A stretch of DNA of 64,000 nucleotides, taken from positions 72,893,879 through 72,957,878 of the forward strand of contig OV050032.1 in the NCBI GenBank assembly GCA_920105625.2, given 5' to 3'. Source of the stretch: Clusia tigrina (Eukaryota; Arthropoda; Insecta; Diptera; Clusiidae). Within the stretch, counting starts at the first letter, position 1, and each line of letters begins with the position of its first letter. A program made the position numbers and the translations under genes. Shown piece by piece: positions 25,481 through 37,679 of the stretch. The notes under the pieces are model-generated. The model ran no database searches. It worked only from the letters and a program-made list of their open reading frames with translations, and was not told the origin of the DNA.

Positions 25481-27606
25481 CTCAAGGGTAGCATAGCTTT
25501 GAGCGATAGCTTAAATTGACAAGAGGCTTGAGTACTTTATTGTTACAAAATTTCAAGGTTTTATGACGCTCCAGTAAAAAGTTACAAGCATTTGAATGTT
25601 GCAAACTTTGATAGGTGTAGGACGTACCGCATAGAAGTTAGGGCCATTTGAAGTTTAATCAGTGTTCGATTTGGGACTCAAGGGTAGCATAGCTTTGAGC
25701 GATAGCTTAAATTGACAAGAGGCTCGAGTAATTTATTGTTACAAAATTTCAAGGTTTTATGACGCTCCAGTAAAAAGTTACAAGCATTTGTATGTTGCAA
25801 ACTTTGATAGGTGTAGGACGTACCGTATAGAAGTTAGGGCCATTTGCAGTTTTATCAGTGTTTGATTTGGGACTCAAGGGTAGCATAGCTTTGAGTGATA
25901 ACTTAAGTTGACAAGAGGCTCGAGTAACTTATTGTTACAAAATTTCAAGGTTTTATGACGCTCCAGTAAAAAGTTACAAGCATTTGAATGTTGCAAACTT
26001 TGATAGGTGTAGGACGTACCGCATAGAAGTTAGGGCCATTTGAAGTTTTATCAGTGTTTGTTTTGATACTCAAGGGTAGCATAGCTTTGAGCGATAGCTT
26101 AAATTGACAAGAGGCTCGAGTTCTTTATTGTTACAAAATTTCAAGGTTTAATGACGCTCCAGTAAAAAGTTACAAGCATTTGTATGTTGCAAACTTTGAT
26201 AGGTGAAGGACGTACCATATAGAAGTTAGGGCCATTTGAAGGTTTATCAGTGTTTGATTTGGGACTCAAGGGTAGCATAGCTTTGAGGGATAGCTTAAAT
26301 TGACAAGAGGTTCGAGTACTTTATTTTTACAAAATTTCAAGGTTTTATGACGCTCCAGTAAAAAGTTACAAGAATTTGTATGTTGCAAACTTTGATAGGT
26401 GTAGGACGTACCGTATAGAAGTTAGGGCCATTTGAAGTATTATTAGTGTTTGATTTGGGACTCAAGGGTAGCATAGCTTTGAGCGATAGCTTAAATTGAC
26501 AAGAGGCTCGAGTAATTTATTGTTACAAAATTTCAAGGTTTTATGACGCTCCAGTAAAAAGTTACAAGCATTTGTATGTTGCAAACTTTGATAGGTGTAG
26601 GACGTACCGTATAGAAGTTACGGCCCTTTGAAGTTTTATCAGTGTTTGATTTGGGACTCAAGGGTAGCATAGCTTTGAGTGATAACTTAAATTGACAAGA
26701 GGCTCGAGTAATTTATTGTTACAAAATTTCAAGGTTTTATGACGCTCCAGTAAAAAGTTACAAGCATTTGAATGTTGCAAACTTTGATAGGTGTAGGACG
26801 TACCGCGTAGAAGTTAGGGCCATTTGAAGTTTTATCAGTGTTTGTTTTGCGACTCAAGGGTAGCATTGCTTTGAGCGATAGCTTAAATTGACAAGAGGCT
26901 CGAGTACTTTATTGTTACAAAATTTCAAGGTTTTATGACGCTCCAGTAAAAAGTTACAAGCATTTGAATGTTGCAAACTTTGATAGGTGTAGGACGTAAC
27001 ACATAGAAATTAGGGCCATTTGAAGTTTAATCAGTGTTCGATTTGGGACTCAAGGGTAGCATAGCTTTGATCGATAGCTTAAATTGACAAGAATCTCGAG
27101 TAATTTATTGTTACAAAATTTCAAGGTTTTATGACGCTCCAGTAAAAAGTTACAAGTATTTGTATGTTGCAAACTTTGATAGGTGTAGGACGTACCGTAT
27201 AGAAGTTAGGGCCATTTGAAGTTTTATCAGTGTTTGATTTGGGACTCAAGGGTAGCATAGCTTTGAGTGATAACTTAAATTGACAAAAGGCTCGAGTAAC
27301 TTATTGTTTCAAAATTTCAAGGTTTTATGACGCTCCAGTAAAAAGTTACAAGCATTTGAATGTTGCAAACTTTGATAGGTGTAGGACGTACCGCATAGAA
27401 GTTAGGGCCATTTGAAGTTCTATCAGTGTTTGATTTGGGACTCAAGAGTAGCATAGCTTTGAGCGATAGCTTAAATTGACAAGAGGCTCGAGTAATTTAT
27501 TGTTACAAAATTTCAAGGTTTTATGACGCTCCAGTAAATAGTTACAAGCATTTGTATGTTGCAAACTTTGATAGGTGTAGGACGTACCGTATAGAAGTTA
27601 GGGCCA
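25436..27606. repeat. 11-monomer satellite block, second copy
   Basis: Copy of 20,340-22,510 at +5,096 bp. Beyond about 27,600 the sequence follows the left edge of the window (around 620) instead, marked by GATCTGGGAC and the AATTGGCAAG monomers. Confidence 0.83.
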
Positions 27607-29460
27607 TTTGAAGGTTTATCAGTGTTTGATCTGGGACTCAAGGGTAGCATAGCTTTGAGGGATAGCTTAAATTGACAAGAGGCTCGAGTACTTTATTGTT
27701 ACAAAATTTCAAGGTTTTATGACGCTCCAGTAAAAAGTTACAAGCATTTGTATGTTGCAAACTTTGATAGGTGTAGGACGTACCGTATAGAAGTTAGGGC
27801 CATTTGAAGTATTATCAGTGTTTGATTTGGGACTCAAAGGTAGCATAGCTTTGAGCGATAGCTTAAATTGGCAAGAGGCTCGAGTACTTTATTGTTACAA
27901 AATTTCAAGGTTTAATGACGCTCCAGTAAAAAGTTACAAGCATTTGTATGTTGCAAACTTTGATAGGTGTAGGACGTACCGTATAGAAGTTAGGGCCATT
28001 TGAAGGTTTATCAGTGTTTGATATGGGACTCAAGGGTAGCATAGCTTTGAGGGATAGTTTAAATTGACAAGAGGCTCGAGTACTTTATTGTTACAAAATT
28101 TGAAGGTTTTATGACGCTCCAGTAAAAAGTTACAAGCATTTGAATGTTGCAAACTTTGATAGGTATAGGACGTACCGTATAGAAGTTAGGGCCATTTGAA
28201 GTATTATCAGTGTTTGATTTGGGACTCAAAGGTAGCATGGCTTTGAGCGATAGCTTAAATTGGCAAGAGGCTCGAGTACTTTATTGTTACAAAATTTCAA
28301 GGTTTTATGACGCTCCAGTAAAAAGTTACAAGCATTTGTATGTTGCAAACTTTGATAGGTGTAGGACGTACCGTATAGAAGTTAGGGCCATTTGAAGTAT
28401 TATCAGTGTTTGATTTGGGACTCAAAGGTAGCATAGCTTTGAGCGATAGCTTAAATTGGCAAGAGGCTCGAGTACTTTATTGTTACAAAATTTCAAGGTT
28501 TTATGACGCTCCAGTAAAAAGTTACAAGCATTTGTATGTTGCAAACTTTGATAGGTGTAGGACGTACCGTATAGAAGTTAGGGCCATTTGAAGTATTATT
28601 AGTGTTTGATTTGGGACTCAAAGGTGGCATAGCTTTGAGCGATAGCTTAAATTGACAAGAGGCTCGAGTACTTTATTGTTACAAAATTTCAAGGTTTTTT
28701 GACGCTCCAGTAAAAAGTTACAAGCATTTGTATGTTGCAAACTTTGATAGGTGTAGGACGTACCGTATAGAAGTTAGGGCCATTTGAAGTTTTATCAGTG
28801 CTTGATTTGGGACTCAAGGGTAGCATAGCTTTGAGTGATAGCTTAAATTGACAAGAGGCTCGAGTAATTTATTGTTACAAAATTTCAAGGTTTTATGACG
28901 CTCCAGTAAATAGTTACAAGCATTTGTATGTTGCAAACTTTGATAGGTGTAGGACGTACCGTATAGAAATTAGGGCCATTTGAAGTTTTATCAGTGTTTG
29001 ATTTGGGACTCAAGGGTAGCATAGCTTTGAGCGATAGCTTAAATTGACAAGAGGCTCGAGTAATTTATTGTTACAAAATTTCAAGGTTTTATGACGCTCC
29101 AGTAAAAAGTTACAAGCATTTGTATGTTGCAAACTTTGATAGGTGTAGGACGTACCGTATAGAAGTTAGGGCCATTTGAAGTATTATCAGTGTTTGATTT
29201 GGGACTCAAAGGTAGCATAGCTTTGAGCGATAGCTTAAATTGGCCAGAGGCTCGAGTACTTTATTGTTACAAAATTTCAAGGTTTTATGACGCTCCAGTA
29301 AAAAGTTACAAGCATTTGTATGTTGCAAACTTTGATAGGTGTAGGACGTACCGTATAGAAGTTAGGGCCATTTGAAGTATTATTAGTGTTTGATTTGGGA
29401 CTCAAAGGTGGCATAGCTTTGAGCGATAGCTTAAATTGACAAGAGGCTCGAGTACTTTAT

Positions 29461-29530
29461 TGTTAAAAAATTTCAAGGTTTTATGACGCTCCAGTAAAAA
29501 GTTACAAGGACCTACCGTATAGAAGTTAGG
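29461..29530. repeat. Satellite monomer with a 32-bp deletion
   Basis: GTTACAAG joins GACCTACCG at about 29508/29509, so 32 bp from CATTTGTATG to GGTGTAG are missing. The spacing between equivalent monomer points at 29,190 and 30,138 is 948 bp, which is five monomers minus 32 bp. Only one copy of this junction is visible. Confidence 0.85.
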
Positions 29531-30720
29531 GCCATTTGAAGTTTTATCAGTGTTTGATTTGGGACTCAAGGGTAGCATAGCTTTGAGCGATAGCTTAAAT
29601 TGACAAGAGGCTCGAGTACTTTATTGTTACAAAATTTCAAGGTTTAATGACGCTCCAGTAAAAAGTTACAAGCATTTGTATGTTGCAAACTTTGATAGGT
29701 GTAGGACGTACCGTATAGAAGTTAGGGCCATTTGAAGGTTTATCAGTGTTTGATATGGGACTCAAGGGTAGCATAGCTTTGAGCGATAGCTTAAATTGAC
29801 AAGAGGCTCGAGTACTTTATTGTTACAAAATTTCAAGTTTTAATGACGATCCAGTAAAAAGTTACAAGCATTTGTATGTTGCAAACTTTGATAGGTGTAG
29901 GACGTACCGTATAGAAGTTAGGGCCATTTGAAGGTTTATCAGTGTTTGATACGGGACTCAAGGGTAGCATAGCTTTGAGGGATAGCTTAAATTGACAAGA
30001 GGCTCGAGTACTTTATTGTTACAAAATTTCAAGGTTTTATGACGCTCCAGTAAAAAGTTACAAGCATTTGTATGTTGCAAACTTTGATAGGTGTAGGACG
30101 TACCGTATAGAAGTTAGGGCCATTTGAAGTATTATCAGTGTTTGATTTGGGACTCAAAGGTAGCATAGCTTTGAGCGATAGCTTAAATTGGCAAGAGGCT
30201 CGAGTACTTTATTGTTACAAAATTTCAAGGTTTAATGACGCTCCAGTAAAAAGTTACAAGCATTTGTATGTTGCAAACTTTGATAGGTGTAGGACGTACC
30301 GTATAGAAGTTAGGGCCATTTGAAGGTTTATCAGTGTTGGATGTGGGACTCAAGGGTAGCATAGCTTTGAGGGATAGCTTAAATTGACAAGAGGCTCGAG
30401 TACTTTATTGTTACAAAATTTCAAGGTTTTATGACGCTCCAGTAAAAAGTTACAAGCATTTGAATGTTGCAAACTTTGATAGGTGTAGGACGTACCGCAT
30501 AGAAGTTAGGGCCATTTGAAGTATTATTAGTGTTTGATTTGGGACTCAAAGGTGGCGTAGCTTTGAGCGATAGCTTAAATTGACAAGAGGCTCGAGTACT
30601 TTATTGTTACAAAATTTCAAGGTTTTATGACGCTCCAGTAAAAAGTTACAAGCATTTGTATGTTGCAAACTTTGATAGGTGTAGGACGCACTGTATAGAA
30701 GTTAGGGCCATTTGAAGTTT

Positions 30721-30890
30721 TATCAATGTTTGATTTGGGACTCAAGGGTAGCATAGCTATGAGCGAAAGCTTAAATTGACAAGAGGCACGAGGACTTTAT
30801 TGTCACAAAAGTTCATTATTTTATGACGCTCCAGTAAAAAGTTACAAGCATTTGACTGTGGCAAACTTTGATAGGTGTAGGACGTACCGT
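30721..30890. repeat. Strongly diverged satellite monomer lacking CTCGAG
   Basis: This monomer carries AGCTATGAGCGAAAGC, GGCACGAGGACTTTATTGTCAC and a TTTGACTGTGGCAAAC end, so the usual CTCGAG is lost. A relative with most of the same changes is at about 33,262-33,420, exactly 2,548 bp (13 monomers) on. Confidence 0.85.
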
Positions 30891-33800
30891 ATAGAAGTTA
30901 GGGCCATTTGAAGGTTTATCAGTGTTTGATATGGGACTCAAGGGTAGCATAGCTTTGAGGGATAGCTTAAATTGACAAGAGGCTCGAGTACTTTATTGTT
31001 ACAAAATTTCAAGGTTTTATGACGCTCCAGTAAAAAGTTACAAGCATTTGAATGTTGCAAACTTTGATAGGTGTAGGACGTACCGTATAGAAGTTAGGGC
31101 CATTTGAAGTATTATCAGTGTTTGATTTGGGACTCAAAGGTAGCATAGCTTTGAGCGATAGCTTAAATTGGCAAGACGCTCGAGTACTTTATTGTTACAA
31201 AATTTCAAGGTTTTATGACGCTCCAGTAAAAAGTTACAAGCATTTGTATGTTGCAAACTTTGATAGGTGTAGGACGTACCGTATAGAAGTTAGGGCCATT
31301 TGAAGTATTATCAGTGTTTGATTTGGGACTCAAAGGTAGCATAGCTTTGAGCGATAGCTTAAATTGGCAAGAGGCTCGAGTACTTTATTGTTACAAAATT
31401 TCAAGGTTTTATGACGCTCCAGTAAAAAGTTACAAGCATTTGTATGTTGCAAACTTTGATAGGTGTAGTACGTACCGTATAGAAGTTAGGGCCATTTGAA
31501 GTATTATTAGTGTTTGATTTGGGACTCAAAGGTGGCATAGCTTTGAGCGATAGCTTAAATTGACAAGAGGCTCGAGTACTTTATTGTTACAAAATTTCAA
31601 GGTTTTATGACGCTCCAGTAAAAAGTTACAAGCATTTGTATGTTGCAAACTTTGATAGGTGTAGGACGTACCGTATAGAAGTTAGGGCCATTTGAAGTTT
31701 TATCAGTGCTTGATTTGGGACTCAAGGGTAGCATAGCTTTGAGTGATAGCTTAAATTGACAAGAGGCTCGAGTAATTTATTGTTACAAAATTTCAAGGTT
31801 TTATGACGCTCCAGTAAATAGTTACAAGCATTTGTATGTTGCAAACTTTGATAGGTGTAGGACGTACCGTATAGAAGTTAGGGCCATTTGAAGTTTTATC
31901 AGTGTTTGATTTGAGACTCAAGGGTAGCATAGCTTTGAGCGATAGCTTAAATTGACAAGAGGCTCGAGTAATTTATTGTTACAAAATTTCAAGGTTTTAT
32001 GACGCTCCAGTAAAAAGTTACAAGCATTTGATTGTGGCAAACTTTGATAGGTGTAGGACGTACCGTATAGAAGTTAGGGCCATTTGAAGGTTTATCAGTG
32101 TTTGATATGGGACTCAAGGGTAGCATAGCTTTGAGGGATAGCTTAAATTGACAAGAGGCTCGAGTACTTTATTGTTACAAAATTTCAAGGTTTTATGACG
32201 CTCCAGTAAAAAGTTACAAGCATTTGAATGTTGCAAACTTTGATAGGTGTAGGACGTACCGTATAGAAGTTAGGGCCATTTGAAGTATTATCAGTGTTTG
32301 ATTTGGGACTCAAAGGTAGCATAGCTTAGAGCGATAGCTTAAATTGACAAGAGGCTCGAGTACTTTATTGTTACAAAATTTCAAGGTTTTATGACGCTCC
32401 AGTAAAAAGTTACAAGCATTTGTATGTTGCAAACTTTGATAGGTGTAGGACGTACCGTATAGAAGGTAGGGCCATTTGAAGTTTTATCAGTGTTTGATTT
32501 GAGACTCAAGGGTAGCAGAGCTTTGAGTGATAGCTTAAATTGACAAGAGGCTCTAGTAATTTATTGTTACAAAATTTCAAGGTTTTATAACGCTCCAGTA
32601 AATAGTTACAAGCATTTGTATGTTGCAAACTTTGATAGGTGTAGGACGTACCGTATAGAAGTTAGGGCCATTTGAAGTTTTATCAGTGTTTGATTTGGGA
32701 CTCAAGGGTAGCATAGCTTTGAGCGATAGCTTAAATTGACAAGAGGCTCGAGTAATTTATTGTTACAAAATTTCAAGGTTTTATGACGCTCCAGTAAATA
32801 GTTACAAGCATTTGTATGTTGCAAACTTTGATAGGTGTAGGACGTACCGCATAGAAGTAAGGGCCATTTGAAGTTTTATCAGTGTTTGTTTTGGGACTCA
32901 AGGCTAGCATAGCTTTGAGCGATAGCTTAAATTGACAAGAGGCTCGAGTACTTTATTGTTGCAAAATTTCAAGGTTTAATGACGCTCCAGTAAAAAGTTA
33001 CAAGCATTTGTATGTTGCAAACTTTGATAGGTGTAGGACGTACCGTATAGAAGTTAGGGCCATTTGGAGGTTTATCAGTGTTTGATATGGGACTCAAGGG
33101 TAGCATAGCTTTGAGGGATAGCTTAAATTGACAAGAGGCTCCAGTACTTTATTGTTACAAAATTTCAAGGTTTTAAGACGCTCCAGTAAAAAGTTACAAG
33201 CATTTGTATGTTGCAAACTTTGATAGGTGTAGGACGCACCGTATAGAAGTTAGGGCCATTTGAAGTTTTATCAATGTTTGATTTGGGACTCAAGGGTAGC
33301 ATAGCTATGAGCGAAAGCTTAAGTTGACAACAGGCACGAGGACTTTATTGTCACAAAATTTCAATATTTTATGACGCTCCAGTAAAAAGTTACAAGCATT
33401 TGATTGTGGCAAACTTTGATAGGTGTAGGACGTACCGTATAGAAGTTAGGGCCATTTGAAGGTTTATCAGTGTTTGATATGGGACTCAAGGGTAGCATAG
33501 CTTTGAGCGATAGCTTAAATTGACAAGAGGCTCGAGTACTTTATTGTCACAAAATTTCAAGGTTTTATGACGCTCCAGTAAAAAGTTACAAGCATTTGAA
33601 TGTTGCCAACTTTGATAGGTGTAGGACGTACCGTATAGAAGTTAGGGCCATTTGAAGTATTATCAGTGTTTGATTTGGGACTCAAAGGTAGCATAGCTTT
33701 GAGCGATAGCTTAAATTGGCAAGAGGCTCGAGTACTTTATTGTTACAAAATTTCAAGGTTTTATGACGCTCCAGTAAAAAGTTACAAGCATTTGTATGTT

Positions 33801-36800
33801 GCAAACTTTGATAGGTGTAGGACGTACCGTATAGAAGTTAGGGCCATTTGAAGTATTATCAGTGTTTGATTTGGGACTCAAAGGTAGCATAGCTTTGAGC
33901 GATAGCTTAAATTGGCAAGAGGCTCGAGTACTTTATTGTTACAAAATTTCAAGGTTTTATGACGCTCCAGTAAAAAGTTACAAGCATTTGTATGTTGCAA
34001 ACTTTGATAGGTGTAGGACGTACCGTATAGAAGTTAGGGCCATTTGAAGGTTTATCAGTGTTTGATATGGGACTCAAGGGTAGCATAGCTTTGAGGGATA
34101 GCTTAAATTGACAAGAGGCTCGAGTACTTTATTGTTACAAAATTTCAAGGTTTTATGACGCTCCAGTAAAAAGTTACAAGCATTTGTATGTTGCAAACTT
34201 TGATAGGTGTAGGACGTACCGTATAGAAGTTAGGGCCATTTGAAGTATTATCAGTGTTTGATTTGGGACTCAAAGGTAGCATAGCTTTGAGCGATAGCTT
34301 AAATTGGCAAGAGGCTCGAGTACTTTATTGTTACAAAATTTCAAGGTTTAATGACGCTCCAGTAAAAAGTTACAAGCATTTGTATGTTGCAAACTTTGAT
34401 AGGTGTAGGACGTACCGTATAGAAGTTAGGACTATTTGAAGGTTTATCAGTGTTTGATATGGGACTCAAGGGTAGCATAGCTTTGAGGGATAGCTTAAAT
34501 TGACAAGAGGCTCGAGTACTTTATTGTTGCAAAATTTCAATGTTTTATGACGCTCCAGTAAAAAGTTACAAGCATTTGAATGTTGCAAACTTTGATAGGT
34601 GTAGGACGTACCGCATAGAAGTTAGAGCCATTTGAAGTATTATTAGTGTTTGATTTGGGACTCAAAGGTGGCATAGCTTTGAGCGATAGCTTAAATTGAC
34701 AAGAGGCTCGAGTACTTTATTGTTACAAAATTTCAAGGTTTTATGACGCTCCAGTAAAAAGTTACAAGCATTTGTATTTTGCAAACTTTGATAGGTGTAG
34801 GACGTACCGTATAGAAGTTAGGGCCATTTGAAGTTTTATCAGTGTTTGATTTGGGACTCAAGGGTAGCATAGCTTTGAGTGATAGCTTAAATTGACAAGA
34901 GGCTCGAGTAATTTATTGTTACAAAATTTCAAGGTTTTATGACGCTCCAGTAAATAGTTACAAGCATTTGTATGTTGCAAACTTTGATAGGTGTAGGACG
35001 TACCGTATAGAAGTTGGGGCCATTTGAAGTTTTATCAGTGTTTGATTTGGGACTCAAGGGTAGCATAGCTTTGAGCGATAGCTTAAATTGACAAGAGGCT
35101 CGAGTAATTTATTGTTACAAAATTTCAAGGTTTTATGACGCTCCAGTAAAAAGTTACAAGCATTTGAATGTTGCAAACTTTGATAGGTGTAGGACGTACC
35201 GCATAGAAGTAAGGGCCATTTGAAGTTTTATCAGTGTTTGTTTTGGGACTCAAGGGTAGCATAGCTTTGAGCGATAGCTTAAATTGACAAGAGGCTCGAG
35301 TACTTTATTGTTACAAAATTTCAAGGTTTAATGACGCTCCAGAAAAAAGTTACAAGCATTTGTATGTTGCAAACTTTGATAGGTGTAGGACGTACCGTAT
35401 AGAAGTTAGGGCCATTTGAAGGTTTATCAGTGTTTGATATGGGACTCAAGGGTAGCATAGCTTTGAGGGATAGCTTAAATTGACAAGAGGCTCGAGTACT
35501 TTATTGTTACAAAATTTCAAGGTTTTATGACGCTCCAGTAAAAAGTTACAAGCATTTGTATGTTGCAAACTTTGATAGGTGTAAGACGTACCGTATAGAA
35601 GTTAGGGCCATTTGAAGGCTTATCAGTGTTTGATATGGGACTCAAGGGTAGCATAGCTTTGAGGGATAGCTTAAATTGACAAGAGGCTCGAGTACTTTAT
35701 TGTTACAAAATTTCAAGGTTTAATGACGCTCCAGTAAAAAGTTACAAGCATTTGTATGTTGCAAACTTTGATAGGTGTAGGACGTACCGTATAGAAGTTA
35801 GGGCTATTTGAAGGTTTATCAGTGTTTGATATGGGACTCAAGGGTAGCATAGCTTTGAGGGATAGCGTAAATTGACAAGAGGCTCGAGTACTTTATTGTT
35901 ACAAAATTTCAAGGTTTTATGACGCTCCAGTAAATAGTTACAAGCATTTGTATGTTGCAAACTTTGATAGGTGTAGGACGTACCGTATAGAAGTTGGGGC
36001 CATTTGAAGTTTTATCAGTGTTTGATTTGGGACTCAAGGGTAGAATAGCTTTGAGCGATAGCTTAAATTGACAAGAGGCTCGAGTAATTTATTGTTACAA
36101 AATTTCAAGGTTTTATGACGCTCCAGTAAAAAGTTACAAGCATTTGAATGTTGCAAACTTTGATAGGTGTAGGACGTACCGCATAGAAGTAAGGGCCATT
36201 TGAAGTTTTATCAGTGTTTGTTTTGGGACTCAAGGGTAGCATAGCTTTGAGCGATAGCTTAAATTGACAAGAGGCTCGAGTACTTTATTGTTACAAAATT
36301 TCAAGGTTTAATGACGCTCCAGTAAAAAGTTACAAGCATTTGTATGTTGCAAACTTTGATAGGTGTAAGACGTACCGTATAGAAGTTAGGGCCATTTGAA
36401 GTATTATCAGTGTTTGATTTGGGACTCAAAGGTAGCATAGCTTTGAGCGATAGCTTAAATTGGCAAGAGGCTCGAGTACTTTATTGTTACAAAATTTCAA
36501 GGTTTAATGACGCTCCAGTAAAAAGTTACAAGCATTTGTATGTTGCAAACTTTGATAGGTGTAGGACGTACCGTATAGAAGTTAGGGCCATTTGAAGGTT
36601 TATCAGTGTTTGATATGGGACTCAAGGGTAGCATAGCTTTGAGGGATAGCGTAAATTGACAAGAGGCTCGAGTACTTTATTGTTACAAAATTTCAAGGTT
36701 TTATGACGCTCCAGTAAAAAGTTACAAGCATTTGAATGTTGCAAACTTCGATAGGTGTAGGACGTACCGCATAGAAGTTAGGGCCATTTGAAGTATTACT

Positions 36801-37679
36801 AGTGTTTGATTTGGGACTCAAAGGTGGCATAGCTTTGAGCGATAGCTTAAATTGACAAGAGGCTCGAGTACTTTATTGTTACAAAATTTCAAGGTTTTAT
36901 GACGCTCCAGTAAAAAGTTACAAGCATTTGTATGTTGCAAACTTTGATAGGTGTAGGACGTACCGTATAGAAGTTAGGGCCATTTGAAGTTTTATCAGTG
37001 TTTGATTTGGGACTCAAGGGTAGCATAGCTTTGAGTGATAGCTTAAATTGACAAGAGGCTCGAGTAATTTATTGTTACAAAATTTCAAGGTTTTATGACG
37101 CTCCAGTAAATAGTTACAAGCATTTGTATGTTGCAAACTTTGATAGGTGTAGGACGTACCGTATAGAAGTTAGGGCCATTTGAAGTTTTATCAGTGTTTG
37201 ATTTGGGACTCAAGTGTAGCATAGCTTTGAGCGATAGCTTAAATTGACAAGAGGCTCGAGTAATTTATTGTTACAAAATTTCAAGGTTTTATGACGCTCC
37301 AGTAAAAAGTTACAAGCATTTGAATGTTGCAAACTTTAATAGGTGTAGGACGTACCGCATAGAAGTAAGGGCCATTTGAAGTTTTATCAGTGTTTGTTTT
37401 GGGACGCAAGGGTAGCATAGCTTTGAGCGATAGCTTAAATTGACAAGAGGCTCGAGTACTTTATTGTTACAAAATTTCAAGGTTTAATGACGCTCCAGTA
37501 AAAAGTTACAAGCATTTGTATGTTGCAAACTTTGATATGTGTAGGACGTACCGTATAGAAGTTAGGGCCATTTGAAGGTTTATCAGTGTTTGATATGGGA
37601 CTCAAGGGTAGCATTTGAGGGATAGCTTAAATTGACCAGAGGCTCGAGTACTTTTTTGTTACAAAATTTTAAGGTTTTA

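Larger units (their letters stand above)
27606..37650. repeat. Satellite subfamily with AATTGGCAAG and GATATGGGAC monomers
   Basis: About 51 monomers rich in GAAGTATTATCAGTG, GACTCAAAGG, AATTGGCAAG, GAAGGTTTATCAGTGTTTGATATG and GGTGGCATAGC variants. GAAGTATTATTAGTG...GGTGGC monomers recur at about 28,590, 29,375, 30,518, 31,498, 34,638 and 36,792. The AATTGGCAAG change removes a TGA and opens a 61-codon frame starting with GTG in some monomers. I treat those as non-coding because 196 bp shifts the frame in every monomer and there is no ATG. Confidence 0.85.
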
